Below, in pieces: positions 33,160 through 44,366 of a DNA stretch of 64,000 nt. Location: NCBI GenBank assembly GCA_020796225.1, contig CM036762.1, forward strand, positions 15,133,786-15,197,785, given 5' to 3'. The position numbers were made by a program, and so were the translations under genes. The DNA comes from Arion vulgaris (Eukaryota; Mollusca; Gastropoda; Stylommatophora; Arionidae). A model generated the notes under the pieces. It had not been told where the DNA came from. It searched no databases and worked only from the letters and a program-made list of their open reading frames with translations. The stretch's first letter is position 1, and every line of letters begins with the position of its first letter.

Positions 33160-33590
33160 TATAAGAGCCTGCGTTTTTCCTTGGCAACATATGGTTGTGA
33201 GACATGGAACATTGACAAAGCGGCAGAGATCATTAATGCCTTTGAATGCAAATGCTACAGAAGAGTACTTAGAATATCATGGACAGAGAAAGAACAAACA
33301 CTTCTGTTCTGCAACAGCTTGATGTTAAAGAGAGTTGGCTATTACAAAGCATAAAAACAAGGAAAATTAAATATTTCGGACACATCAAAGGACATGAGTG
33401 CCTAGAGATATTAATTTTGGAAGAAATGGTGCCTGGAAGAAGAACGAGAGGATGACCTAGAAGATGATGGGTGCAGGATGTCATTGATGATCTGAGAATG
33501 AACGCTGGCCAACTTGCACAGAACAGAGTGTTTTTCAGGAATGCTGTCATGGGAGCCAAGTTCCGGAAGGTACAAGCTACTTGATGATGA
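33160..33590 (+). pseudogene. LINE RT C-terminal region
   Basis: ATYGCETWNIDKAAEIINAF, KCYRRVLRISWTEK, IKYFGHIKGHECLEILILEE, then WVQDVIDDLRMNAGQLAQNR; ends in a (TGA)n-like tail near 33585. Confidence 0.75.
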
Positions 33591-33599
33591 TGAACATCA

Positions 33600-34180
33600 G
33601 AACATCAGGTTTCCAGCTAGGCTGTGTTCTATCCAGATTTTATTTGCTATATACATGGACAGAATAACATCACAAGTGAACCCAGTAAATGAAATGAAAA
33701 GAGTTGATAATTTAAAGTCCAGTATAATGTATTCCTTCTTTTTGCAGAGAATCAAAGATTACTATATGAAGATGCAATGCATATAGTAATCTTTGATTCT
33801 CTGCAAAAAGATGCAATTAACAGCACTAAACTAAACACGTGAAAGATATAATATGAAGATAAACAAATCAAAATATGAAGATCAGCAGGGCACCAAACCA
33901 CTGATAGAGATCTGGTCAGTGGTTATAGCAGCAGGTCACAGTTAAAATACATTAGAAGCATTTTTACACTAAACTGGATTACAGATTTTAATAGGTATCA
34001 ATTTGCAAGCTAAAATAAAATGCAGATTATAAATAGCATATTCAAACCAAACCAACATTTTGCTATGAAGTCCAATGATGTCAAACAATAACGTGGAATC
34101 ATCTATGGAAAAAATGCCCCTAAAAATACATGTATGAGATGCTGTGTTTGAGAAAAGACATCATATCATCTCTACCAGAA
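33600..34180 (+). pseudogene. LINE RT relic containing a perfect 31-bp inverted repeat
   Basis: LCSIQILFAIYMDRITSQVN (RT palm), then YEDAMHIVI in the position of YADD, and a later broken YIRSIFT segment. The inverted repeat is at 33737-33811. Confidence 0.5.
33737..33811. repeat. perfect inverted repeat, 31-bp arms, 13-nt spacer
   Basis: Arms 33737-33767 and 33781-33811, exact complements, in a LINE RT relic. Confidence 0.9.
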
Positions 34181-34299
34181 AAGATAGAATGAGAAACACA
34201 GACATCATAAAAATCGTAGGAATCGACCACATGTCGTAAAATGTGTGGAGAAAGGAAAATGATTGTAAGTAATGAATAGTCAAAGTAACCAAAAAAAAG

Positions 34300-35082
34300 T
34301 CATGAGACGCACAAGTTAGTTGTGGTAATAATACTCTTCTCTGTCTTCTGAAGCTGTTCCTGAAGACTTTCTACAACGGACTTCAAGTCCTTTACTTCTA
34401 ATCTAGACATGCGCAAGGCATTTCGAGCTTTAACCAACTCGCACTCTCTCACATACAAGTTTTTACATTTGCCTTTCAGTTTACTTATGGTGTCTTCCTT
34501 CCTCTTCAGGACCTGTTTGATCCGCCTCAGAGAATGTCCTGTCAACATTTCTCTGTGTTCTTTCCTGATCTCTACAATCTTCCGCAGCAAACCTCTATGC
34601 CGACTCCTCATAATTCCAAATGTCCGCTTCGTGTTGGCACAACTTTCACAGCTACAGCTGCATCGCAAACTCATAGGGGATGTACCTGAAACAGACTCAT
34701 TGAAGAGATCATTATTCACATTATCACAAGATTGCAATGGAACTGTAACAATAACAGCATTTGACTTTGAGTCTTTAAATGGGATTACAAATGGCTCTTG
34801 GTAGAGTTCCATAAGGAATGCCCAATGCTTAGTTAAGGCTGTGTTTTTGCTTCTTATCAGTGTGTCAAAGCGTGCAATACAAGTTGCAAGATACTTTTCA
34901 TTGACATACTTATCAGTTTCTGTTGCAAGCACAACAGTAGATACCTTCTTTGCCACCTCAGAAATACCAGGTCTGCAACGATCCAACAGCAGCTGTGCTA
35001 TGTACCCCTTCTTAACTGGATACGTTGCTTCAAACTGCGCCAAATATGATCTCAGATCTTCAATACCCTTCTTGTTATCCAT
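34300..35082 (-). CDS. hypothetical 260-aa protein with C-terminal coiled coil
   Basis: The longest uninterrupted ORF in the window, intronless, with a good start context (ACC ATG G at 35082). Residues 1-110 look globular and helical (MDNKKGIEDLRSYLAQFEA; LTKHWAFLMELYQEPFVIPF). A Cys cluster CSCSCESC lies near 140-147. Residues about 165-250 are Lys/Glu/Leu-rich with heptad-like spacing, a likely coiled coil (MSRLEVKDLKSVVESLQEQL). I do not recognise the family. It could be a gene, a retrocopy, or an accessory ORF of a DNA transposon; no clear terminal repeats or poly-A tail were seen next to it. It sits between LINE relics and a Penelope-element terminal fragment. The absence of stops in such decayed surroundings suggests youth or selection. 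Confidence 0.5.
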   Translation of the reverse strand: MDNKKGIEDLRSYLAQFEATYPVKKGYIAQLLLDRCRPGISEVAKKVSTVVLATETDKYVNEKYLATCIARFDTLIRSKNTALTKHWAFLMELYQEPFVIPFKDSKSNAVIVTVPLQSCDNVNNDLFNESVSGTSPMSLRCSCSCESCANTKRTFGIMRSRHRGLLRKIVEIRKEHREMLTGHSLRRIKQVLKRKEDTISKLKGKCKNLYVRECELVKARNALRMSRLEVKDLKSVVESLQEQLQKTEKSIITTTNLCVS

Positions 35083-35109
35083 GGTCCAAGTTAAATCAAT
35101 TCAAAAATG

Positions 35110-35690
35110 ATAAAATCAGTGAATTTGCAGAAATTGTTCTATTTAGAATTAGAATAATTTAAATCAGTTTTTAAAAAGTCGGGTTTTAAACTAATAACAA
35201 GATTACAGATTTAACAATCTTATAAATAATTGCTTTAAACACTAGAACACTACAGAAATATATGTTGTGCGATTTACACTCTTGCAGTTAATATGGAATA
35301 TCGTGGACGATCGTGGAATATTTCAAATTACATTTATTACGATTATCGATATTAGGCGGATATATTATTATTATATGAATATTATTTTATTATAAAAAAT
35401 AATTCATTTAATATGATAATTGATATATAGCTCACAAAAAAATTAGTTACAATTAATATTCAATATAATTCCCGCTCCAAACATCCATGTTAAAATGGAT
35501 GCTGAATTCAAATATAATAATTTTTTTGAAAGTACAACTTGAGTGTGTTAAACTGTACAAGTGTTAAATAACTTGTATAATTTTCAAACCAGACAATAAA
35601 ACGGATATGTCCCGAATCGAGTCGTGACATAAATAAAAAATATTCTCAAACAATTCCGGAGTTCACCGGAAACGAAATAGCTTTTATAAA
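35110..35690. other. very AT-rich region upstream of the 260-aa ORF
   Basis: Would hold the promoter if the ORF at 34300-35082 is a gene; no specific element can be assigned. Confidence 0.45.
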
Positions 35691-35694
35691 ACTC

Positions 35695-35835
35695 GAAATA
35701 GGGGGAAGACTGCAGTAAAACTTGGTAAATAGTGAAACACGTACAAACAAAGTACTATAGTTTTACAAAATACAGAAACAGTGACGATAAACAGCAACGT
35801 TTCGACCAACAAGGCCTTTATCAAGCAAACGAACA
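35695..35835 (-). mobile_element. Penelope-like element terminal fragment
   Basis: Matches the 3' flank of the element at 37395-37500 in the same orientation, including the motif TTGATAAAGGCC...GGTCGAAACG (reverse strand of 35795-35825). No ORF accompanies it. Confidence 0.65.
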
Positions 35836-36077
35836 AACAGGAGTGACAAATTAAAATGAAACACAATGGACGACCAAATTCAAACATATCCAAGGAAAAT
35901 CCTTGGATACGTTTATTTGAAAAAAAAAAAAAAATTATGAAAGCTGTTCTCATATCATGATAAAGCTGTTCTATCATGATAAAGCTGTTCTCCTATTTCG
36001 ATAAAGCTATCCCTTTATCTTGGTAAAGCTAGCAAATTATCTTAATATAGTTATGACTTTTCCCAGAGATTTATGAT

Positions 36078-36625
36078 CTCAGTGTACGTGAGATCGAGTT
36101 CCTAGTCCTACGGAGACGGACAATAAAACGCAGGTCCCGTGTTCAATATGAGCACGTAAAAGAACCATTGGCAGTTCAAAATCGAGAAGAGCATGCTGGA
36201 AAGCCGCTGTCCGGGCAAAATTCATAAGAAAAGATTAAAATTCCTACAAAAATATCTTTACTATCTTCAAAGTTACATTGGGAACGCCCGAGTGGTTACC
36301 GGGGCCCAAATTTTGGGTGGAAAGAATAGAACCACTGTTACCTGTCACGCATGTCGTAAGAGGCGATTAAGGAGGTTTAGCTGAAATCGGATACATGTGT
36401 CCTAAGCGTGTAGAAGTCTATGCGTTTAGGGACCTACCAAACCAATGTGCAACGTATACACGTTCTTGGCAAAGATCAAACATATCACAAATAGTGATTA
36501 AAACTGGTCGTAAAGAACGAACGCAAAGAAGAAGAAGAAGGAGACATTGGGGACTCGCCTGTGCTACGGAGTTCGTGCACTGCAGCTGAAACCTTCCTGT
36601 GTAAGAAAGAGATGGGAGCACACAT
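36078..36625 (+). repeat. metaSINE-like repeat D, interrupted by a head-A retroposon
   Basis: 5' part to 36282, 3' part from 36544 (GACTCGCCTGTGCTACGGAG, TGTGTAAGAAAGAGATGGGA). Confidence 0.8.
36283..36543 (+). repeat. head-A short retroposon nested in a metaSINE-like repeat
   Basis: Flanked by ACATTGGG (36275-36282, 36544-36551). It interrupts the 36078-36625 repeat, whose sequence resumes right after it. Confidence 0.85.
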
Positions 36626-36692
36626 TCTGGATCGGGGGGAAAAAGAAACCAACCAGAAAGGCAATCCAGTTATACGAAGGTCACACCATACC

Positions 36693-37025
36693 CTGTTCTC
36701 AGTGTAGGTGAGATCGAGTTCCTAGTCCTATCGAAGACAAACGATAAAACGTAGGTCCCGTGTTCAAGCTGAGAACGTAAAAGAACTCTTGGCAGTTCAA
36801 AATCGAGAAGAGCACGCTGGAAAGTCGATGTCGGACAAAATTCATTAGAAAGATTTGAAAATAAAAATTCCTACAAAATATTTTCACAATCCTCTAAATT
36901 ACACCTGGGACCCTCGCCGGTGCTACGGAGTTCGTGTCTTCCTGCGTTAGAACGAGATCGTAGCGCACATGGTTACTCACCGAAGTGCAATGATTATTAT
37001 TCCATCAATCAATCAATCAATCAAA
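36693..37025 (+). repeat. metaSINE-like repeat D, full copy
   Basis: CTCAGTGTAGGTGAGATCGA at the start, GGTCCCGTGTTCAAGCTGAG core, CTCGCCGGTGCTACGGAG, and an (AATC)n 3' tail at 37009-37025. Confidence 0.8.
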
Positions 37026-37394
37026 CCTAATCTGGTACTAAAGATTAGCACTCATAGGTTTGCCCATGGCGCAGTGAAGACAATTCTTGGTAATTTTTAC
37101 TTCTTACAATAACGATGTACAGGATTTTGAGTTCTGATATTATTCTCTATCGAATCAATATATCATCATCTGTCGCCATGTTCACATCAATGTTTCGCAG
37201 CGATGGACCTCCAGTATCTCATGTTTTCTGTTTTTATCATTGTCATGTCTCGCTATGTGTTCGACATATTTTATTTGTTTTTTCTTGTAGTAATTCTTTC
37301 TTTATTACTAGTTTTTCTTAGTTGTATCATACAACTTGTATGTTTTCTTTCCACGAAATACAACTAATTCATCTGTAGAATGGCGAAACACGTA

Positions 37395-39175
37395 ATAACA
37401 AAGTAGGGCCTACTGTAGTTTTACAAAATACAAAAACACTGACAATACACAGCAACGTTTCGACCAAAAATGCCTTTATCAAGCAACGATACAACAAAAG
37501 TGACGAATGTCACAGCACAGTACATACAGACTAGGGCAAAGATATTATAACGGTTAAAAATGAATGAAAATATGGGACTAAAAACGAATAAAAAAATTAA
37601 TTCACAAATACATTTAACATATACACATTTAAAATATGGAACTTGAGAAGAGAAAGTACTAAGAAGCATCGGAAAGTAGAGCGTTGAGTCCATGAAGTCG
37701 CAAGGTACCATATAACGAAATAAAACGATTCTCCAGAGCAAATCGACTACGATCATCGGAGGAACATGATCGGATGGCAGTGACCTGGACGTCGCGAGCA
37801 CCCAAATGGTCAGTTCCTTTGAAATGAGTGACTACAGGGGTCACAGAGCATTAGTGTATATCGCGTAAGTGATGGCCGAAACGGACACTGAGTATTTTGC
37901 CTGTTTCGCCGATATATGCCTTAGCACACCGCTTGCAAGTGATAGCGTATATTACATTTCAGCACTCGCATGTGAAACCATCTTCAATAACAAACGGGGC
38001 TAAAGGAAAAGATGCAGTACGAGTCTCTATCACATAGGCACACGTATTGCAGCGCCGACAACCACATTGGACAGTGCCAAAATGACTCTGGATATTGGAC
38101 TTAAGGCGACTGTCCCGCTTGTAAGCCACCAAAGGATATTTAGGGAAAACTGAACGGATCTCAGGATCTGATTTAAAGTAGACAGTTGACGGAATAAAAC
38201 ATGTTTCACCAGTGAACTATGAGAGTGGAAAGTTATGATAAGTTTCACCATGTCAGAGTTGGCAGTCCTGTGTTGGTTGGTAAGGGCCTGCTGGCGAGTA
38301 ATTTTCTGAACTCGATGCATAGCAGATACAAGCACCTTTTCCGGGTATAGGCCCGCGGAAGAAATCAAGCATCTTGCGAAGAAAATCATAGTCCGCACTA
38401 CAAAGGCGACGATAGCGCAAGAGTTGGGAGAATGGCAAAGAATCACGACAAGCCTGGGGATGGGAAGAAGTATAAAGGAGAAAACTATATGCATTAGTAG
38501 GCTTATAATATACTGATGTAGTGATAGTAGGTAGGTTTATGGTGATGGTAATGTCAAGAAAGTTGACACCAGAAGTGGAGATGTGAGAGGTAAAACGAAT
38601 TGCAGGGTTGAAAACATTAATGAAATTTATGAAGCGTGAAAATCAGCTTAAGGCATATCAGTAATGCCAATACAGTCATCAATGTATCTGTCAGTGGCGG
38701 CTCGTCATTAAGGACCAGTGGGGCCAGGCCCACCAAAAATAATGTATAACGTGTATTTATTATTTTTAAATTAAAATATAGCAACCAAAAAACCATGATT
38801 TATCTGGAGAAAAAATGTCTAGCCCCACCAACAAAAATGACCACGAGCCTCCACTGGATCTGTGATAAACAGACGGAAGAGGGCCATCATATATAGACCA
38901 TACTAGATGTTCAAGATAATCCATGAACAGACAAGCATAACTAGGTCCCATTTTAGTTCCCACGGCGACCCCACTGATCTGCTCATAGAATTTGTCATTG
39001 AACTGAAAGGAGTTGAGAGTGAGAACTAGTTCTGCAAGACGAAGGAGAGCAGAAGTTGTCACAAGTGGATTCGTCCTCCTATTGAGAAAGACCTGGAGAG
39101 CTTTAAGGCCGTCGGAATGAGGTATAGAGGTGTACAATGAGCAACAAGGAGGAAGAGACGGTAGGTCCTGTCGGG
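37395..39175 (-). mobile_element. Penelope-like element: reverse transcriptase plus GIY-YIG endonuclease, decayed
   Basis: Reading the - strand: LYTSIPHSDGLKALQVF (39137 down), then GVAVGTKMGPSYACLFMDYLE, the conserved RT segment of Penelope-like elements; RYIDDCIGITDMP at about 38667-38693 with the catalytic YIDD; FSQLLRYRRLCS and the following thumb region; then VIYAITCKRCAKAYIGETGK (about 37870-37960), the GIY-YIG nuclease core with a CxxC; and LENRFISLYGTL...HGLNA near the C-terminus. Frameshifts and stops separate the blocks. After the ORF the 3' flank contains the Penelope-type terminal sequence seen again at 35700 and 31480. A 165-bp MITE interrupts the RT at 38692-38856. These elements retrotranspose using RT and a GIY-YIG nuclease. 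Confidence 0.85.
38692..38856 (+). mobile_element. 165-bp MITE with CAGTGGCGG termini (copy in Penelope RT)
   Basis: Starts CAGTGGCGGCTCGT and ends ACGAGCCTCCACTG, a near-perfect 14-bp inverted repeat. ATCTGT lies on both sides (one extra base at the right), so the target duplication is about 7 bp. It splits the RT domain just before the YIDD codons. The size and ends fit a non-autonomous hAT-like element, but the superfamily is not certain. Confidence 0.85.
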
Positions 39176-39189
39176 TAACAACTCAGTGG

Positions 39190-39304
39190 AAGAAAAAAAC
39201 AGACAAAGCATGCATCTATTCATCTGTACATCCTTTTTCAATGTCCATGTTTCTGAACCATACAAAAATACAGAGTAAATAAAGCACCTGATAATCTTCA
39301 CCAT
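39190..39304 (-). pseudogene. LINE RT fragment next to the Penelope-like element
   Basis: The - strand encodes VKIIRCFIYSVFLYGSETWT, a motif typical of LINE thumb regions. Confidence 0.6.
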
Positions 39305-39309
39305 TAACT

Positions 39310-40375
39310 AATTTGCTTAGTATATGCTCATGTCATTGAATTCTTCTTCAACAATGGTTATATACATACACAACGTCAAAAGTAATTTTGTTAACTTTGT
39401 TGGTTTTATTTTGGCTGTTTTGTTTGGCTTCTACTTGGAGAATTGCAATTTTGTAATCTGGCAAACTTGCCGTACATCACGTGGTCTCTTCTAAAAATTT
39501 CAACCTTTGTGGAAAGACGCTTTTATTTAGACAAGAATTAGATCTTCCTTTCCCTCCAAAAGCAAAAATAGTTATTTAAAAGTCAAGGTGAATATGTTAT
39601 GTCTAAAACTATACAATACTTATTGCTCATAATGAGTGACTTTCTATGTATTATGTATACAACTGAGTTAATTTATATAAAGATGAAAATCTTAACCGTT
39701 CATCGTTTCGATTTCCAACGCGGCTTCGCCTTCCTCAGCTTCGTAATTCTCATACTCATTCATTCATTCAAATCGTTTACTGAACAGTTAGAACTACACT
39801 TTTGACAGAAAATGAATATTGTTGGACATAAATATCAATCCAGAAATCGAATACATGAGAGCCATTACAAATAATGATGTAAACAATTGCAGCATTTAAT
39901 TCATTTTACTGACAGTCTGAATCTTAGTTACTTGGTCCATTTCTTCTAATGCTCACGAGTCACGATAATCAATCTGTCAGAACTGGGAGTGTGACAGCAC
40001 GCTGCACAGGGACATGCTTCATATATACTTGAAAGTCATTCATTCTTGTCATTATCAGTCATATCTGATATCAGCTTGCACATTCACTGATGATTCAGTT
40101 CGAGATTCTCCAACTCCATGTTGTTTGGCTCTTCAATTCAGTATTAATGGATGGCATTGATTATGATTGATTTTGACTTGACAAACTTACAAAGGTGTAG
40201 TGTCTGTCTAAAGAGGACATGGCCAATTTCAACTTCCAATTCTTATACTTTGGCTGCCGAGTGTGTATATTTTCCAGTTGGCCCATGGACACTGGACAGT
40301 TGCACATTAATTGCTATTTTAAGTGTTTTTATTTAGTCACCAAGAGATGAAACTGCTGATATTTATAACAGCCAG
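39310..40375. other. no feature recognised
   Basis: AT-rich sequence, no shared repeat and no coding signal seen. Confidence 0.5.
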
Positions 40376-40379
40376 TGAG

Positions 40380-41000
40380 TGCTCAGTGAGAACAAGCAAC
40401 GGGTCTGAAATAACTTAAAAGCATTAAATCAGGAGTAAGACAAGTATGTGTACTGTCTTCATTTTTTTTCATATATATTGACAATATATGCAACATAACC
40501 AATTCAAGCGAAGATCCCATCCATGATGAGTTTTATGAAGATACAGATCTGCATGCCCTCCTAAATGAACTGCTTTTTGCAGATGACCAAGTTAAAGTAA
40601 TTATTGCCATGACAGAACACTTACAGAAGCACATCAACAAACAAAACAACACATGTAAGATCACAAGATGAAAATTAACACTGTAAAGACCAAGGTTATG
40701 ACCCCAAGAAAACACAAACATTCATAGCAAACCAGCAACTTTAACAAGTGTATTTGAGAAGCTCGATAACAGCAGATAGAACAATCAATACCGAAATAAG
40801 CAAAGATGCAAGCCAAATTATTGGTCACATGACAGATACTCAATTGCAAACATGTATCTTCATCGTGACACAAAATAAGCCTTATACAGTACGATATTCA
40901 TACCAACTTTGTGCTATTGGTGTCAAAATAGGACACTTGCAGCAAATTGAAATGTCTGGGAAAATAGCTGAAGTAACCATAGAAGAGACGCGATAAAAAA
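40380..41000 (+). pseudogene. LINE reverse transcriptase relic (FADD)
   Basis: RQVCVLSSFFFIYIDNICN, LHALLNELLFADDQVKVIIA, later VYLRSSITADRTINTEISKD (thumb). Several stops. Confidence 0.75.
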
Positions 41001-41079
41001 CGAACACCAGTGCCAGAGCATATTAACATTTTCGCTGCCACCGATTTTTCAACAAAGTCTGGCTCACTGCCACACTATT

Positions 41080-41321
41080 CTTCTTCTTTGCGTTCGTTCT
41101 TTACCACCAATTTTAATCACTCTTTGTGATATGTTTGATCTTTGCCAAGAACATGTATACGTTGCACATTGGTTTGGTAGGCTCCTAAACGCATAGACTT
41201 CTACACGTTTAGGACACGTGCATCGATTTCAGCCAAACCTCCTTAGTCGCCTCTTACGACATGCGTGGCAGTGGTTCTATTCTTTACACCCCAAATTTGG
41301 GCCCTGGTAACAACTCGGGCA
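41080..41321 (-). repeat. head-A short retroposon nested in a TTAA element
   Basis: Flanked by GCCACACTATT (41069-41079, 41322-41332). Full length on the - strand. Confidence 0.85.
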
Positions 41322-41589
41322 GCCACACTATTTTTGGCCATGATCAGTTTTCAGGGTGATACTTTTTAAAAATCATAAAAAATAAACTAATAAACTTGGC
41401 TTTGAGACATTATAATGTTCAAATATGAATGAGCTACTTACCTGTTTATATGTACAGTATATTCATAATGCAACTGCAGTTGACGTCGCTCCCCATACCT
41501 ATCCATATTATGATATACCCCTGTTTTCGTGGTGGAGTCCATCACCTACTCCTGTACCCCTGGGAATATCTACTTTTGGTCTATTTTTT

Positions 41590-41785
41590 TTTTTTTCCCC
41601 GATCCAGAAGCACTTGAGCAGTCAGCTCTTCGGCTCAGTGCCATGGACATCGTAACCCTTCGGTTCCGTGCCACGAACACCGTGAATCTGGGGAACCTGT
41701 GGCTTTTCTGCCAGCCCGCGAATTGAACCCGCACACACAGAGAGCTAGTCACCCGCAGTCCAACGCGATACGAACACGTGTGCAC
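41590..41785 (-). repeat. tRNA-derived SINE G, - strand, nested in a TTAA element
   Basis: Colinear with 340-540; B-box-like GGGTTCAATTCGC. The 3' end has a long A/T run at 41580-41597. Confidence 0.75.
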
Positions 41786-42254
41786 TATTGTCTATAAACA
41801 TCGTCACTTGAAGTTCAAATTTGTATCACATTTAGAGCCCGTTTTATCACTATCACTGGCTAGAAGTCTGAATCAGAGTAATTTTAGACCTGACTATCAT
41901 GTTACATCGCTCATGTCTTTGTTTACCTTTTAAAATCTTTGTTTACTTTTTAAAAATCACGATAAAATTAGTTCAAAATCGGACTTCCTGTATTTTTACC
42001 CCATGTGCGCTAGATCCGCCATTTTGGAGAGCTCTTCTGAACAATACGGAAGTAGTGCATAATGTAATACTGGTGTACGGTCTGCATGTTTCCCCATGAA
42101 AATAAAGACGACCGCAGATGACAAAAATAGATCACCGCAGTGAAATGATGTTTGACTTTCGCAGACTTTTGTCGTCGGTGGCAGCGAAAGCTGTAAGAAA
42201 CAAACCAAATGGTCAGGTCATGTAACACAATTACCGTTCAACAGTACACAACAA

Positions 42255-42390
42255 ATACTACTAATTAAATACAATAATTTCAACGCCAAAGGTTGCCCAC
42301 GCAAACGATGGACCTTAGAGGTTGTAGGAAACGCCTTATCCGAGGGCACTTGCCAGAACTCTTTGCATACCCTGAAAACTTAAAAGCACA
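42255..42390 (+). pseudogene. LINE C-terminal fragment
   Basis: YNNFNAKGCPRKRWTLEVVG, the G-R/C-P-R-K-R-W motif of LINE tails. Confidence 0.5.
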
Positions 42391-42809
42391 ACAAAAATGG
42401 ACAAATTAATAGTCACTACTGTTTGAGTTTGTGTGAAACTGAAAGGATGACAGGTTAGTTACTCAACTGACATTTATGTTGAGATAGAAAGGTGCACCCT
42501 TGAAAATCTTACTGTTGTAGTTGCCATCACAGTTTCTTCATTTGCTTAATTTCTGAAGAGTGATAGAAATCCTCATTTTAAGCTATGCCATTCTGTGATT
42601 AGACTAAAGTCTACAAATGATATATGTGTGCAGACATAGACTTAAAATGCAATGTGGTTGTTGTATGCATAGTATGTGAAGAACTAAAAGTCATAATATT
42701 ACCCACCACCTTCAACTGAACCCCTTTTGAATTCAGCCTGTATCAACCTACGTATAAGGGTGTATTACACTAGTCAAACATGTGGTAGTGTCTTGTACTG
42801 GGAAAGCAT

Positions 42810-43300
42810 AGTCTAGCTTGTCCCAGTTGGAACTTGGCACCAAAGACAGAAACTCTAAATGCAGCAACCCTGTCCTGCGTGGAGTGTCCAGTATTTGCAG
42901 CAGTCATAACTCAGCCATGACATCTTGCACCCATATTCTTCTGGATATTCCTCTCTTCTCTGCCCAGTATAATGCTCTCCAGAATATGTCCCAAAAATTT
43001 CATTTTTATCTTTTTCAACTTGCTCTTCAGTTTTAAGCTGTTAAAAATGAATATATTTGCTTTTTTTCAGCATTCTGAATACTCTTCAGTAGCACTTGCA
43101 TTCAAAGACATCTGTTTTTTGGGGCCAGTTTTGTCTCCCCTCTTTGATTCCAAATCACATAACCAGAATATAGTGATGCAGCTTGCTACCAGTCCCACCA
43201 TGTGTTGGTAGAGTAGTTATTGGTCAGGTTTGGTTTGTGGATCTGACTTCTGTCATCTCATTCCCTGCACAATTAAAGAGTGTATGGATGAATTGACTTC
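42810..43300 (-). pseudogene. LINE C-terminal relic
   Basis: The - strand encodes GHILESIILGREERNIQKNM and FRVSVFGAK. Confidence 0.5.
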
Positions 43301-43419
43301 ATTGAACCAGGTTCTTTCATATGATGTGTTCCACCTCTGCAGAAATGGCAAGCCACCTGCAAAGAGTATTGCACATAGGGCTTCATATGCTACTAGACTC
43401 AGATTTCAATGTAGTTTAA

Positions 43420-44119
43420 CACTTTTGCTGCCACTCATTTTTCAACCAAGTCTGGCTTACTGCCATGCTATTTTTGGGCATGATCAGTTTTCAGGGTGAC
43501 AATTTAAAAAATCTTAGAAAATTAATAAACTTAGGATTTTAAACTATGGAATAGTGTTCATATATGAATGAGCTACTGATTTGTCTATATGTAGAGTATA
43601 TTCTTTATAATCCACAAGCTATTGCTATAACTGATATTGGCGTTGCTAACCATACCTATCCACAGTATGATATGCCTCCGTTTTTGAGATGGGTGTCCAT
43701 CACCTACTTATGTACCCCTGGGAATATCTGCTATCGATCTATAAATATTACGTGAATCAAAGTTCAAATTCATATCCCATTCCGAGTCCGTTCTATCACT
43801 ATCACTGGCTAAATAGTCAGAATGTCATTTTGGACATCATTATTCATCAGCTACGTCACCCATTTTGAAAATCTTTGTTTACTTACGAAAAATTCATTCA
43901 AAATCGGACTTATTGTATGTTTATTGCATTAACGCTAGATCCGCCATTTTGGGGAGCTCTTCTGAACAATACAGAAGTAGTGCGTAATGGCACACCCGTT
44001 TTCGGTTAGCGATACTCCCGTTTTAAAAACGTCGACGGCACATGTAGGGCGACAAAAGTTGCGATGGCAGGAAAGGAACTTGGTATTTGCCGACTTTTGT
44101 CGTTGTTGCAGCTAAAGTG
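43420..44119. mobile_element. 700-bp TTAA element, CACTTTTGCTGCCAC end, copy 2
   Basis: Left TTAA at 43416-43419 and left end CACTTTTGCTGCCAC; the right end is decayed (GCAGCTAAAGTG then TTAT). Uninterrupted copy of the family at 41027 and 59868. Confidence 0.75.
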
Positions 44120-44366
44120 TTATGTAGAAATTCACTTTTGTTTATGTCTCAAAACATTAGTACTAAAATTTGCGGACTGATTAAATATTAGAATCTACCG
44201 ATTGATTAACAGATGATGTACCAACTCATAATTCAGATTATTCGGCAGGTTAGATTGACAAATTATATGAGAAAAAACTTGTATAATTGGAAAGTAATGA
44301 CTATCAAGTGTCACTTGCATATCACCTTGTACATTGGTTTCCAGTTGTCTTAATATTCCTCAGGGT

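Larger units (their letters stand above)
41027..42193. mobile_element. TTAA element, copy 1, carrying two nested short retroposons
   Basis: Left TTAA at 41023-41026, left end CATTTTCGCTGCCAC, right end GGTGGCAGCGAAAG near 42190. A head-A retroposon (41080-41321) and a tRNA-derived SINE (about 41590-41785) are inserted in it. Removing them leaves about 0.7 kb, colinear with 43420-44119. Confidence 0.75.

Noticed and set aside
36938..37025. Candidate CRISPR-like array from ATCAATCAATCA repeats
   Set aside because: It is a simple-sequence SINE tail in a eukaryotic genome; no spacers.
37995..38494. 154-aa - strand open frame as an independent gene
   Set aside because: Its neighbouring frames match the Penelope-like RT thumb region, so it is part of that relic.
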